DNA of 64,000 nucleotides. It comes from Acidimicrobiales bacterium (GTDB lineage Bacteria; Actinomycetota; Acidimicrobiia; Acidimicrobiales; RAAP-2). Of this stretch, positions 52,758 to 61,233 are shown piece by piece (positions within the stretch are counted from its first letter, which is position 1; each line of letters starts with the position of its first letter). The position numbers and the translations under genes are program-made. The DNA is taken from positions 17,150 to 81,149 of the forward strand of contig JANYFR010000034.1 in NCBI GenBank assembly GCA_025362585.1. Reading direction: 5' to 3'. The notes under the pieces are model-generated. The model saw only the letters and a program-made list of their open reading frames with translations. It did not search any database and was not told the DNA's origin.

Positions 52758-53244
52758 CGACGCGGTGGGAAATTATGCAAGCACGTTTGTCTAGGGCACC
52801 CCGAACGTGATTCGATGAGATTGTTGTGCACCGCTTGATCCAATTACGGTCTCAGCGATTGACTCCCACTCCGCCTCTTTGATCAGTCAGGCGATTTCAA
52901 CGTGCGGGGAGTGGCTCGAGTCACGCACTCCACGAAATGGGCGATTATTCGTGGGCCCTTCAAGCTCATTCTTTCGGCCATGCGACCGGGTCCAGGTCGG
53001 CGCGTGTCAAGCCTTTTGATTTTTGTCGACCGAAACGCGGTTCTGACCATGGAAACGCCGGATTCGTATACAAGGTATTGAGAATTGTACAGATGTTGTG
53101 ACTTCGTAGACGACGCCTTGATTCTCGTCAATAAATATAAATCGCGCAAGGGCAGTCGCCATTCTCGTTCATCCTGATTGGGTGCCGAATGGGTGAATTG
53201 CGCTTTCAGTGAAGGCAGTTCAGACAAACGAGAAAGAGGACAGC
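52758..53244. other. About 490 bp without a gene
   Basis: The stretch is AT-richer towards its right end (TATAAAT at about 53144). It probably contains the promoter of the exported-protein gene at 53245. The only open frame of note (minus strand, about 52883-53227) has no domain or ribosome-binding site. Confidence 0.4.
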
Positions 53245-53937
53245 ATGTTTAAGAGTCGTACTAACCGAATTGCGACAACGTCGGCTACGGGTACCGTCCC
53301 CATGCGGACTGCGAAGCGCAGCAATCGTCGAGGAGCCCATCGGGCGCCGAAGTCGCTGGTTCGACGAGTCATCTCCGCAATGCTCGGAATGGCCCTCGTC
53401 GGTGGTGGCGCCTACGCTGCCACGAACTGGGTCGTCAGCCTGAGCGCGGGTTCGTCGGCTGAAGGCCAGTCGGCGACGATCGCCAACTTGACCATCAGTG
53501 CGGTGGCGTCACCTTCAGCAACCAACCTCCTGTTCCCTGGGGGCAACGGCGACGTGGTGGCAACGATCACCAATCCCAACCCGTATCCGGTCACCATCAC
53601 GGGCGTGAACCTGCCAACCAACACGACCTACGCCGGTGGCTTCACGACCTCGGCTCTGAGCACGGCTCAGACAGGTTGCTCATCGTCAACCAGTGACGTG
53701 AACTGGAACTACTCCACGGCAACGTCGGGCAGCGCCCACACGTTGACTACCCCGCTCACCGTCGCGGCCAACGGATCGTTGACCGTTACCTTCACCAATG
53801 ATGCGTCGATGACGGCGGCAGCTCCGGCTGCGTGCGCCGCGACGTTCTTCTCCATGGCTTCATTGACGGGTGTCGTCGCGACCGGTGGCGCTGCCACCCC
53901 CACGACCAGCCCGGCGACCGACGCGTGGACGAGTTAG
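53245..53937 (+). CDS. Exported beta-rich protein, camelysin/TasA-like in layout
   Basis: The 230-residue protein has a long basic N-terminal region and a membrane segment (ISAMLGMALVGGGAYAAT) at about 48-65, then ATNWVVSLSAGSSAEGQSA and a Thr/Ser-rich mature part. The latter has tandem beta-strands (VATITNPNPYPVTITGVNLP and GSLTVTFTNDASM), and two Cys near 145 and 200. ATG at 53245 has AAAGAGG in front. A surface or matrix protein is likely; I do not recognise a named family. A strong terminator follows. Confidence 0.65.
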   Translation: MFKSRTNRIATTSATGTVPMRTAKRSNRRGAHRAPKSLVRRVISAMLGMALVGGGAYAATNWVVSLSAGSSAEGQSATIANLTISAVASPSATNLLFPGGNGDVVATITNPNPYPVTITGVNLPTNTTYAGGFTTSALSTAQTGCSSSTSDVNWNYSTATSGSAHTLTTPLTVAANGSLTVTFTNDASMTAAAPAACAATFFSMASLTGVVATGGAATPTTSPATDAWTS

Positions 53938-53991
53938 GCCTGAACCCTTCAGCTTGGCTCATCCCCCGAGACAAGCTGAGGTCGTCTTTCC

Positions 53992-54031
53992 GCGGCCACC
54001 GCTCCCCACCAACATCGGGAGCGGTGGCCGC
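53992..54031 (+). terminator. Strong terminator after the exported-protein gene
   Basis: GCGGCCACCGCTCCC at 53992-54006 pairs perfectly with GGGAGCGGTGGCCGC at 54017-54031, a 15-bp stem with a 10-nt loop followed by AGTTT. A smaller stem (CAGCTTG/CAAGCTG, 53950-53978) precedes it. Confidence 0.85.
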
Positions 54032-54323
54032 AGTTTCCGGACAGGGAGCCGTAGTTCGCTACCCGGAATGCGTCGCACTCGCCACTAGCATCGTCGACGC
54101 CCAATTAGCTCGAGATGTCACGAGCTCTTGAGCCGTAGCGAACTGACGCAGCAGCGCAATGGACACCGCCGACGACCAGGGCAACGAGCAATGGTGCGAC
54201 CTTTTCGATACGAGTGAGAGATGAGACGCGAACAGAGCAGCTGGACCAGCCGCTTGAGAGCGACGGCCATTGCGGCGTACTCCTATTACCGTCTCGCAGT
54301 CCGCATGCAAATTGTTGCAGCGA
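54032..54323. other. Gap between the two exported-protein genes
   Basis: Apart from the terminator there is no gene visible in this roughly 290-bp gap. I looked for a SipW-like signal peptidase, which accompanies TasA/camelysin proteins elsewhere, and did not find one. Confidence 0.4.
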
Positions 54324-55202
54324 GTGAGCACCGTGCCTAGTCGGTCGTGGCGAGACGCGATCCTGATCGTGGTCTTCTCACTGCTGGGCACCGCGAGCGT
54401 CGCCGGAGCCACGTCCTGGGTGATCGTGGTGACGTCCGGTCAGCACCCCGCACAGGCCCAATCAAATACTGTCAACGGGCCCACCGGTGGCGTCGCCGCG
54501 AGCCCGAAGTCGTCCAGCCTCGCTCTCAGTTGGGTGAAGCCCAGCACCGGTGTATCTCCGACGGGCTACGCGGTCACCCGCAATGGCGCGGCGGTGCCCA
54601 GTGGCAGCGGATGTTTCGGAACGATCGCGACTACGTCGTGCACTGACAGCGGTCTGGCGGCCAGCACGACGTACACCTATAGCGTCAAGGCGAAAGTTGG
54701 GACTAACTGGACGAGTGTGGCGAGTGCGACGTTCTCGAATACCACCGTCGCAACCTTCGTCGTGTCGAGGATCACAAGCACCAACGCGGCCGGCAACACG
54801 ATTGGGGTCATGGGCGTCGGCGACACCTTCGTCGTGACGTTCGACAATGCGGTGAATCCCAGCACGATCAACACCACCGCAGGTGCATCGACCATGACGT
54901 TGGTGGGTAGTACTTCGACCACGAACATCACCATCAGCGGACTCAGTGCGGCGTCGGGCTTTTCGGTGTCGTCCAACTACGAGAGGTCGGGCCAAACGAG
55001 TATCGCGACTGGAACCTTGAGTCTCAGCAACGCGAACATGACTGTGACCTTCACCATTGCCGGAACTCCTACGAACGCCAGCAATATCACGGCCGGATCG
55101 ACGAGCACGTTCACATTTACACCTCTCGCCACCATCCAGGACACCAGCGGCGACACGGCGTCGACCAGTTATAGTCAGTCTTCGGCCTTGCAGATCTTCT
55201 AG
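54324..55202 (+). CDS. Exported Ser/Thr-rich protein with a fibronectin type III-like domain
   Basis: The 292-residue protein starts with a signal segment (ILIVVFSLLGTASVAGATSWVIVVTSG), similar in shape to the preceding exported protein (GxxSWVVxxxSG). A domain with SSLALSWVKPSTGVSPTGYAVTRNG...GLAASTTYTYSVKA follows, which is fibronectin type III-like. The last part is beta-rich and Ser/Thr-rich, with DTFVVTFDNAVNPSTI resembling a Big-type or adhesin repeat. GTG at 54324 is used, GTG at 54333 being an alternative. Surface display or adhesion is inferred. Confidence 0.65.
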   Translation: MSTVPSRSWRDAILIVVFSLLGTASVAGATSWVIVVTSGQHPAQAQSNTVNGPTGGVAASPKSSSLALSWVKPSTGVSPTGYAVTRNGAAVPSGSGCFGTIATTSCTDSGLAASTTYTYSVKAKVGTNWTSVASATFSNTTVATFVVSRITSTNAAGNTIGVMGVGDTFVVTFDNAVNPSTINTTAGASTMTLVGSTSTTNITISGLSAASGFSVSSNYERSGQTSIATGTLSLSNANMTVTFTIAGTPTNASNITAGSTSTFTFTPLATIQDTSGDTASTSYSQSSALQIF

Positions 55203-55223
55203 TTCACTGTGAGAGACTTTGGC

Positions 55224-55241
55224 TCGCCACAACGGTGGCGA
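55224..55241 (+). terminator. Small hairpin after the exported-protein gene
   Basis: TCGCCAC and GTGGCGA form a 7-bp stem with an AACG loop 22 bp after the stop codon. There is no T-run. Confidence 0.4.
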
Positions 55242-55305
55242 AGCACCGTGTCGTCGGTATGCCATAAGGAAGTATTCGCGCGACGCAGTAGTAAGAAGTA
55301 GGCGC

Positions 55306-55381
<76 letters not shown>

Positions 55382-55540
55382 TTCAGTCCGGGGTTATTAG
55401 TTAAGGCCCTCTCAAACGCCGCACCTCGAGGTCGGAAGTTTGAAACCGCTCGCCCCGAATCACGCGGTCCCCGGATAGTTGATGAGGACGGTCAGAACGT
55501 CCTTCATAAGGCCGAACGTTCATCGGGAATCTCACTTGAG

Positions 55541-56485
55541 TTATGGGTGTCGTGCGATGGAGTCGAGAATGGCCGCAACACGAATTGAATCTGCACTAGA
55601 CACAATCCAGCCACTTTCGCCGTCAATTACTCCACTGACATCTTCCACCATTTTTACAAAAGCGTTTGTGACAGGGAATTCTTCAAGCACATCATTGACC
55701 AGTAGGGAACTGGTTTCGTTCCATGTTGTGAAGGACTCACCTACTGCAGTGCTGATCTGCCCGCGAGACCCTTGAACAATGAACTGTTGATGGCTCGGTA
55801 AGGCAAATGAACTTACCGAGTGTGCAGTGATGTTGTTGTTGATGCGCACTCTGAGATCAGTAGTCAGGTCAATGCCCGTTGGCCCGATTGTGCGGTCAAG
55901 TTGAGTAATCGTGAGATCAGAGGCGCCCTTAGTGAGTGCGACCCATGCGTGCGCTTGGTAACAGCCCACATCAAGTAATGCTCCACCACCCATTGATGGA
56001 CTGAGTCGATAGTTGTCGGTCATTTCAGAGGTAAATGTGAACGCTGTCTCGATGTGCTCGACGACTCCGATTTCTCCACTGGTAACAAGGTGAATCATGC
56101 GAGCAAAACGTGGATGCCATCTGCCCCACACTGCTTCAACAAGTAGTCGACCGTGGTGCGCAGCAGAATTAAACATGGCCGCTGTTTCAATGGAACTTAA
56201 TCCAAGAGGTTTTTCACAGAGAACATGCTTGCCAGCCTCGAGCGACTTCGTCACCCATTCAATATGTTGACTGTTCGACAAACTGATGTACACGGCATCA
56301 ACACATTCGTCGGCCAAGAGGTCGTCATATGTTGCATGAACTCGTTCAGGTTCAAGAGTTGCGGACCGTTGCTCATCGCGGCTGGCGACGGCATATAAGG
56401 TTGCACCACGCGATGCGTGAACGGCGGGGGCTAGGCCACGACTGGCAACAAAGCCAGCGCCAAGGAAGCCCCAATTGACGGCCAC
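55541..56485 (-). CDS. Gfo/Idh/MocA-family oxidoreductase
   Basis: The 314-residue protein has an NAD(P)-binding N-terminus (WGFLGAGFVASRGLAPA), YISLSNSQHIEWVTKSLEAGKHVLCEKPLG with the conserved EKP, and GGGALLDVGCYQAHAW with the catalytic-region His. Members oxidise or reduce sugars and inositols. Codon use is much less GC-biased than in most of the window. It lies 3 bp from a second MocA-family gene, suggesting paired action on one sugar. Confidence 0.92.
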   Translation of the reverse strand: MAVNWGFLGAGFVASRGLAPAVHASRGATLYAVASRDEQRSATLEPERVHATYDDLLADECVDAVYISLSNSQHIEWVTKSLEAGKHVLCEKPLGLSSIETAAMFNSAAHHGRLLVEAVWGRWHPRFARMIHLVTSGEIGVVEHIETAFTFTSEMTDNYRLSPSMGGGALLDVGCYQAHAWVALTKGASDLTITQLDRTIGPTGIDLTTDLRVRINNNITAHSVSSFALPSHQQFIVQGSRGQISTAVGESFTTWNETSSLLVNDVLEEFPVTNAFVKMVEDVSGVIDGESGWIVSSADSIRVAAILDSIARHP

Positions 56486-56488
56486 TCG

Positions 56489-57517
56489 CTACGACCGACG
56501 GAGCACAGGTGTCACTGGCAGTGCATTTTGCAAGGCTGACAGTTCGGCAGCTTGCATAATTGCCACAACATTGCGAGATTGCAGTGCATTAACTTCCATA
56601 GGAAATCCATTGTTAATATACGCGACAATTGAGCGATGGAATTCGTGCGGTTCGAGCGGTCGCAATGGCGCAATACGCGAAGTCCCGTCAAGGTGATGCA
56701 CGGTCAATATTGCGGGTAAGTCGGCGACCGCTGGTTCACCCGCAGGATCCCAATCACCAACGATTGCTCCTTCGGTACCCAGCACATAGAACTTTGGCTT
56801 GCGAGCAGCGGCAAGATCGGAATGAACGAAAGTTGCTTGCTTGCCGGACGAAAATGTCACAGTGACATTTGAGTGGTCAGCATTCGTTGCATGGGTCCAT
56901 ACACGCTTGTGGTTTTGCCCACTGACATGTGCGACGTCATCGGGAATGATGTTCAGAATCTGATCAATAAAATGACTTCCCCAGTCGAAAATTGCACCAC
57001 CAGATACCTCGGCATCCGAGTGCCAAAAATCGCACGGCCGTGAATACCCGCCGACAAAACTGTCGTAGTGGTAGACGTCGCCAATTTCACCGGAACGAAT
57101 GATTTGGCGCATCGTGACAAAGTCGTCATCAAATCTGCGGTTCTGATACACCACAAGCATGAGGTCTTTTTCTGATGCAAGCAAGATCAATTCATCGCAC
57201 TGATCAGCAGTGAGGGCCATTGGCTTTTCAAGGACAACGTGAATGCCTCGCAGCAGGGATTCTTTGGCCCATTGATAGTGGCTATCCGGTGGAGTGGAAA
57301 TAACGACAAGGTCAAGCAGGCCAGAATCCAGCATTTCACTTGCAAGGCTTGAAGCGGTGGCCTGCGGGGCAAGTTGCAGTGCTGCTTCGACACGTTGTGG
57401 ATTGGTGTCACACACAGCCACGAGTTCGAGACCGACGGTGTTTTGCACTGCTTGGTTGTGCTCATGTCCAATTGCACCATATGCAAGGAGACCGACGCGA
57501 ATAGTGCTTTTTTCCAT
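56489..57517 (-). CDS. Gfo/Idh/MocA-family oxidoreductase (second)
   Basis: The 342-residue protein has RVGLLAYGAIGHEHNQAVQ, VVISTPPDSHYQWAKESLLRGIHVVLEKPMAL, and GGAIFDWGSHFIDQIL. It shows little identity to its neighbour besides the family motifs. ATG at 57517 starts it; the preceding stretch has no clear Shine-Dalgarno on that strand. It is the first gene of the pair. A and T are frequent in third codon positions. Confidence 0.92.
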   Translation of the reverse strand: MEKSTIRVGLLAYGAIGHEHNQAVQNTVGLELVAVCDTNPQRVEAALQLAPQATASSLASEMLDSGLLDLVVISTPPDSHYQWAKESLLRGIHVVLEKPMALTADQCDELILLASEKDLMLVVYQNRRFDDDFVTMRQIIRSGEIGDVYHYDSFVGGYSRPCDFWHSDAEVSGGAIFDWGSHFIDQILNIIPDDVAHVSGQNHKRVWTHATNADHSNVTVTFSSGKQATFVHSDLAAARKPKFYVLGTEGAIVGDWDPAGEPAVADLPAILTVHHLDGTSRIAPLRPLEPHEFHRSIVAYINNGFPMEVNALQSRNVVAIMQAAELSALQNALPVTPVLRRS

Positions 57518-58081
57518 AAGTAAGGAGTTTATTTATGTTTGCAGAATTCGAAACGCAAGCTTCCCTTAACGGATATGCCCACTTGCACTGGCGCCTCAGC
57601 TAGTCCAAATATGTTCAACTCCGCGAACTGACGTCCATAATCTCCGAACGAAGAATCAAATCGTGGGACGTAGACATTTTCTTGCCAAGGTTCAGTGGCT
57701 CGCAGTGATGCGGCTCAGGGTGAGGTGACCGATGGGGTTCTTGACCGGATTGCTATCTGCGTAGTACCTGACAGCCCCAAGCGCCTAGGGACCTGGCTTT
57801 TGAAATTTGATCCCATGTCCGTGCCCGGAGCCTTAAGTAAAATTGCTCTGTCCGCGGATGTCAGTGCTTGCGTGTGGCAGGGAAACAAAATTAAATCTTG
57901 GTATACGTAGGGTTGATTGCTGCCGTCGCCAGCGCTCCCCAATATTGTTGAGCAATTATTAGCTCCCACCGTCACGTTTGAAGGTATGGAGTCGTATCTG
58001 AAGTAACTGCTGAACCAACGGTCGCGGACTGCGAAGAGGAATCTCGAGAAACTCGAAAAGCCTTAAGAGACAGGGCCAAAT
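57518..58081. other. About 560 bp without a credible gene, left of the attachment site
   Basis: Short frames of 71 and 86 codons overlap each other on opposite strands near 57700-57975; neither has a domain. The stretch should hold the MocA-pair promoter. The integrative element starts at its right end. Confidence 0.4.
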
Positions 58082-58127
58082 TTGTGGAGGTACGGGGATT
58101 CGAACCCCGGACCCCTTGCATGCCATG
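58082..58127 (-). repeat. Left attachment site (attL): partial tRNA-Ala copy
   Basis: These 46 bp are identical to 63878-63923. Read on the minus strand they cover the tRNA-Ala 3' half, from the anticodon stem and T-arm to the acceptor end, plus a few bases. They do not form a complete tRNA. Confidence 0.9.
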
Positions 58128-58297
58128 GAGCCATGTACGAATTGTCGGAGTTCACCAAGAGTCAAGATTGGCTAGGGCATTGAGTTTTCGGTTCACCTGT
58201 GTTCGCCCTGCAACGTAAAGAAGTGCGGGCGTTGCTGACGGCGTTGCTGACGAACGCACCGATCCATCGTGCGCGTTCCTTTCGGTGGCCCGACGTC
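58125..58297 (+). repeat. 173-bp direct repeat, copy 1
   Basis: It matches 59907-60079 without gaps at 158 of 173 positions. It starts within the last three bases of the left attachment site. It contains a short open frame starting GTG at 58199 (FALQRK, VRALLTALLT). Confidence 0.85.
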
Positions 58298-58674
58298 AGC
58301 GATCTGCTACCACTCACTGGCGCCTGGGATGACCCGTCAGGGTTCGTGTCAGAGGGCCAAACGCAGCATTCGCCGACTCGAAGTTGCAGGAGTAGCGCGA
58401 ACAGCTCTACTAGATCACAGTTCCCAAGGTCTCAGAGCAAGCTTGGGCATTCTCGCGCAGGTACTGTCGGACAAACCGGAAGTCGGCGCAAATCAATAGA
58501 GATTGCCAGCACTTCTTGACCTAATCGAGTATTCCTATTCAGACTCTCACCAAAGAGAATACCGGTTCCGAGTTCGGACGCTCTCTGTCATGCACAGCAC
58601 CCGGGGGATCGCTATGTTCAGCTATTTAGATTATCGCTGCGCCAATCTCTTGACATCAGGCTCATCTCTGTGGT
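58298..58674. other. No gene visible between repeat copy 1 and the exported-protein gene
   Basis: Frames of 68-106 codons cross this stretch without recognisable domain or ribosome-binding site. It may be a relic. Confidence 0.4.
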
Positions 58675-59271
58675 ATGAAGTGCGAAAAAAATCGTGGGCA
58701 GTATTATGAAGAATGGTGGGCAGCAAAGTTGAACAGTAAATGGTGTATTACCATGGCGTCTACAGTCGCGATCGTGGCGAGTCTGCTTGTGACGCCGATG
58801 GCCGGTGCAACGTCATCTCCGTCAGTAACGCCGTCGACAGTCGCAGACGAATGGAACCAGATTCCCTTCGCCCCGCCTTCGTCTGTCTCTAGCAGTAGCC
58901 AAATCGCCAACGTGACTTCATCGTGCTACGTCCGGGTCGATTGGGCACACATTTCAACCACGATCACCCCGAGAGCAGTCAAGGTCAATGGAACTGCCTA
59001 CTGCACAGTCGGTCAGTTCGATGTAGTGCACGTGTACGTTACACTCTGGAAAGTCGGAGAGTTCTGGGACTACAACGAAGCCAACACCGAGCAGACTGGG
59101 TACAATACGAACTCTCAGGGTAATGAGAACACTTTCAAGTACTGCGCAAATCCGAATGCGAGTACTTTTTACGGAGAGATTACCGCGACTGCGACAATTG
59201 GCGGGCTGTCCGGCTGGACCGCCGGTCCTGTGTACTCATCAATGAAAGTTTCACTACTCTGTGGGACCTGA
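58675..59271 (+). CDS. Exported protein of the integrative element (unknown)
   Basis: The predicted protein is 198 residues from ATG 58675. A likely signal peptide is CITMASTVAIVASLLVTPMAGA; TTG at 58729 would put it at the N-terminus and may be the true start. The mature protein has NVTSSCYVRVDWAHIS, VNGTAYCTVGQFD and TFKYCANPNAS, ending LLCGT: four cysteines that could form two disulfides, in an all-beta context. I do not recognise it. It is presumably cargo. Confidence 0.6.
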   Translation: MKCEKNRGQYYEEWWAAKLNSKWCITMASTVAIVASLLVTPMAGATSSPSVTPSTVADEWNQIPFAPPSSVSSSSQIANVTSSCYVRVDWAHISTTITPRAVKVNGTAYCTVGQFDVVHVYVTLWKVGEFWDYNEANTEQTGYNTNSQGNENTFKYCANPNASTFYGEITATATIGGLSGWTAGPVYSSMKVSLLCGT

Positions 59272-59286
59272 GGCGAGCGAATCCAG

Positions 59287-59658
59287 ATGAAACCGCATCG
59301 CGAAAGCTCTGAAGTAGGAAAGGACCCGGTTTCCGGTTCCTCCTTATTCGAACGCCGCGATCAGAATTCCAAGTTGCAGGGCGAACTCCAGAACCTACCC
59401 GGCGAGGCGTGGGTCGACAAATGGGTCGGCGCGGTGTTGGCCAAGAAAGTGGCGCTTCACCATTGGGAAGACAGATGCGTAGCGGGTGCGATCGTTGAGC
59501 AGGCACAGGGTCCGGCGCTCTGTATCACCATACAGAACACGACCAGCGGCGGTGAAATCAGCTCCGTGTTTTCTATGCGAAAAGAGGACCACAAAGATCC
59601 CGCAGTGATTCGGCGTTACCTTGTGGGGGCGACTTTGACGGCCGAACGCAATTGGTAG
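59287..59658 (+). CDS. Hypothetical protein of the integrative element (uncertain)
   Basis: The 123-residue frame starts 15 bp after the exported protein and contains LPGEAWVDKWVGAVLAKKVALHHWEDRCVAGAIVEQA. Its composition is protein-like and the minus-strand frame opposite looks worse. There is no recognised domain and no signal peptide. A strong GC hairpin follows at 59739. Confidence 0.4.
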   Translation: MKPHRESSEVGKDPVSGSSLFERRDQNSKLQGELQNLPGEAWVDKWVGAVLAKKVALHHWEDRCVAGAIVEQAQGPALCITIQNTTSGGEISSVFSMRKEDHKDPAVIRRYLVGATLTAERNW

Positions 59659-59738
59659 AAATGTCGAACCGCTTCTATCTCTGTATAGAAGATTTCGAAC
59701 CACTTCTCTTCGCTGAACTGCTATGAACCCCAGTGAAC

Positions 59739-59764
59739 GCCGGCCGCGGTGCGGCGCGGCCGGC
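59739..59764. terminator. GC-rich hairpin
   Basis: GCCGGCCGC (59739-59747) and GCGGCCGGC (59756-59764) form a perfect 9-bp stem with an 8-nt loop, 80 bp downstream of the hypothetical gene at 59287. Confidence 0.5.
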
Positions 59765-59906
59765 ATGCCCATAGAGGAATCGCAGAACTCCGAAATGTGA
59801 CCGAGAGTGTCCAATCGTGCACGCGGTGATCGAACTTCCTCTGAGCGGTCTATGGCGCCGACAGATGATTGGTCAAGAGCGTTCAAAGGAGCGAATCATG
59901 ACAGCG

Positions 59907-60079
59907 ATGGAGCCACGTACGAATCGTCGGAGTTCACCGAGAGTCAAGATTGGCTAAGGTAATGAGCTTTCAGTTCACCTGTGTTCGCCCTGCAACGTAA
60001 AGTAGTGCGGGCGTTGCTGACGGCGTTGCTGACGGACGCGCCGATCCATCGTGCGGGTTCCATTCGGTGGGCCGAAGTC
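59907..60079 (+). repeat. 173-bp direct repeat, copy 2
   Basis: It matches 58125-58297 without gaps, with 15 differences. The internal open frame (GTG at 59981, FALQRK, VRALLTALLT) differs mostly at amino-acid-changing positions, so it is unlikely to be kept as protein. Confidence 0.85.
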
Positions 60080-60150
60080 CACATTCTCCGAGTGGCGACT
60101 CAAAGAGTGGAGATTCTGTGGCGCTTGAAAGTGTCACCACAAACCCCGTT

Positions 60151-60600
60151 TTATGCGCCCGAGGCTGCGATCACAGTGACGGTTCCCGACCATGAGGGCA
60201 TTAAGCTGCTGACAACCGGCGTCACGGTCGCCCAAAGCAGGCTTCTTCCTAGGTGCTGAGCGATGTAGACCGCCGTTCTTCCTCCACTGCTGGTCAAGGT
60301 CGAACAAATCTGGTGAAGTACCTTTCGGTTCGAGTTCCTGAACTCGGTAGCGTGCCCTCCAGGCCATTTGGGTGTTCGAACAATGACTTTCGAGCCAAGG
60401 GACAAGTTCAGTCTGACGCCTGGAGCGACATCCGTCAGGGTGAAGGCAGTCGTGCCAGGTGAGGCGCTGCAGTTAGCGGTAACGGCGCTGGCACCGACCA
60501 CGCCTGTGGATCCAACCACATCCAGGGCAGCGCCCGTCAGAAATCCAGCCGTGATCGCCAGAACCATCAGGACTCTTCGCGGTTTCGAGCCAACCCTCAT
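60151..60600 (-). CDS. Small exported protein of the integrative element
   Basis: The 149-residue protein has a signal peptide (RRVLMVLAITAGFLTGAALDVVG, cleavage near VVGASA). The mature part starts with VTANCSASPGTTAFTLTDVAPGVRLNL, with a second Cys near residue 95 (LHQICSTLTSS). No family is recognised. It is read on the minus strand, convergent with repeat copy 2. Another cargo or envelope protein is the simplest reading. Confidence 0.55.
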   Translation of the reverse strand: MRVGSKPRRVLMVLAITAGFLTGAALDVVGSTGVVGASAVTANCSASPGTTAFTLTDVAPGVRLNLSLGSKVIVRTPKWPGGHATEFRNSNRKVLHQICSTLTSSGGRTAVYIAQHLGRSLLWATVTPVVSSLMPSWSGTVTVIAASGA

Positions 60601-60762
60601 GACTCTTACTGTACCGACAACGCAAAAACTTTCACGGTCACGCAGGTTCTCGTTGGGAATGGCTCGATGATCCGCTCAAGAATCCGAGGTGGGTGCGCAT
60701 CCTGTAACTACAGCACCCTCCAACTGCATTCGGAATTGTCCTGAACGATCATGAACGGATAA

Positions 60763-61158
60763 CTAAGCGGCGACCTCGGGGTTGAAGGGAAGAAAGCCAA
60801 TCCTCATTACAGCTACGTCGGTGGGGCGCTTGCGAGATTTGATGTTGTTTTCGAAGTCCGACATTTTCTTACTTGCCTTCTTGACAATGGGAAAAATGGC
60901 CGGGTTATCCACATAGAGAGCTGGCGAGTCAAGCATGGGAAAAGCCTTTTTGAACGTCGCGTGACTTCGATAAGCGGTGCGGTTGGACATGTTCCACCAT
61001 TCCGCAACCTCTTCAACGGTGGGATCGTGCTTCAAGACTTCGCGCGCAATTCCCCAGCACCATGCCCACGTAATGGCGGTCGAGGCCTTCATGACTCCGG
61101 CATTAGTGATCGCCACCTCAATCCAAGTGGGCTGCCGTGAACTTCCCTGAACGCTCAT
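60763..61158 (-). CDS. Small HTH-like protein divergent from rep
   Basis: From ATG at 61158, with AAAGGAAG in front, the protein has 131 residues. It contains a probable HTH segment (TVEEVAEWWNMSNRTAYRSHATFKKAFP), with a helix, tight turn and second helix. The C-terminal part is basic (SDFENNIKSRKRPTDVA). It is divergent from the Rep-like gene across 65 bp containing dyad repeats. A regulator of element maintenance is plausible but inferred. Confidence 0.65.
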   Translation of the reverse strand: MSVQGSSRQPTWIEVAITNAGVMKASTAITWAWCWGIAREVLKHDPTVEEVAEWWNMSNRTAYRSHATFKKAFPMLDSPALYVDNPAIFPIVKKASKKMSDFENNIKSRKRPTDVAVMRIGFLPFNPEVAA

Positions 61159-61187
61159 GAACACTTCCTTTCCCCCGTAGAAATATC

Positions 61188-61233
61188 TTGCCACATTTTG
61201 GCAGTAAATGCTACTGTCATGATATGGCAGTAA
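61188..61233. promoter_or_regulatory. Dyad-rich operator or origin upstream of rep
   Basis: TGGCAGTAA occurs at 61199 and 61225. TTGCCA...TGGCAG around 61188-61204 and TACTGTCA...TGGCAGTA at 61212-61232 are inverted pairs, the second with one mismatch. This lies exactly between two divergent genes and overlaps the rep start codon. Confidence 0.6.

Larger units (their letters stand above)
59659..60150. other. Stretch holding a hairpin and repeat copy 2
   Basis: It contains the hairpin at 59739-59764 and repeat copy 2 at 59907-60079. A mini-frame of 19 codons (MTAMEPRTNRRSSPRVKIG) starts at ATG 59899 after AAAGGAG. No larger gene is supported. Confidence 0.45.

Noticed and set aside
54059..54412. 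Minus-strand frame between the two exported proteins
   Set aside because: No SD, no domain, partly antisense to the second gene; considered as a signal peptidase but no motif was seen.
55400..55480. tRNA-like T-arm remnant after tRNA-Arg
   Set aside because: A stretch resembling a T-loop (GTTTGAA) does not pair into a proper stem; too weak.
57695..57975. Two opposed short frames left of the attachment site
   Set aside because: They overlap each other and neither has a start signal or domain.
59981..60259. 92-codon plus-strand frame in and after repeat copy 2
   Set aside because: It overlaps the exported protein on the other strand; its differences from copy 1 are mostly amino-acid-changing, and it has no domain.
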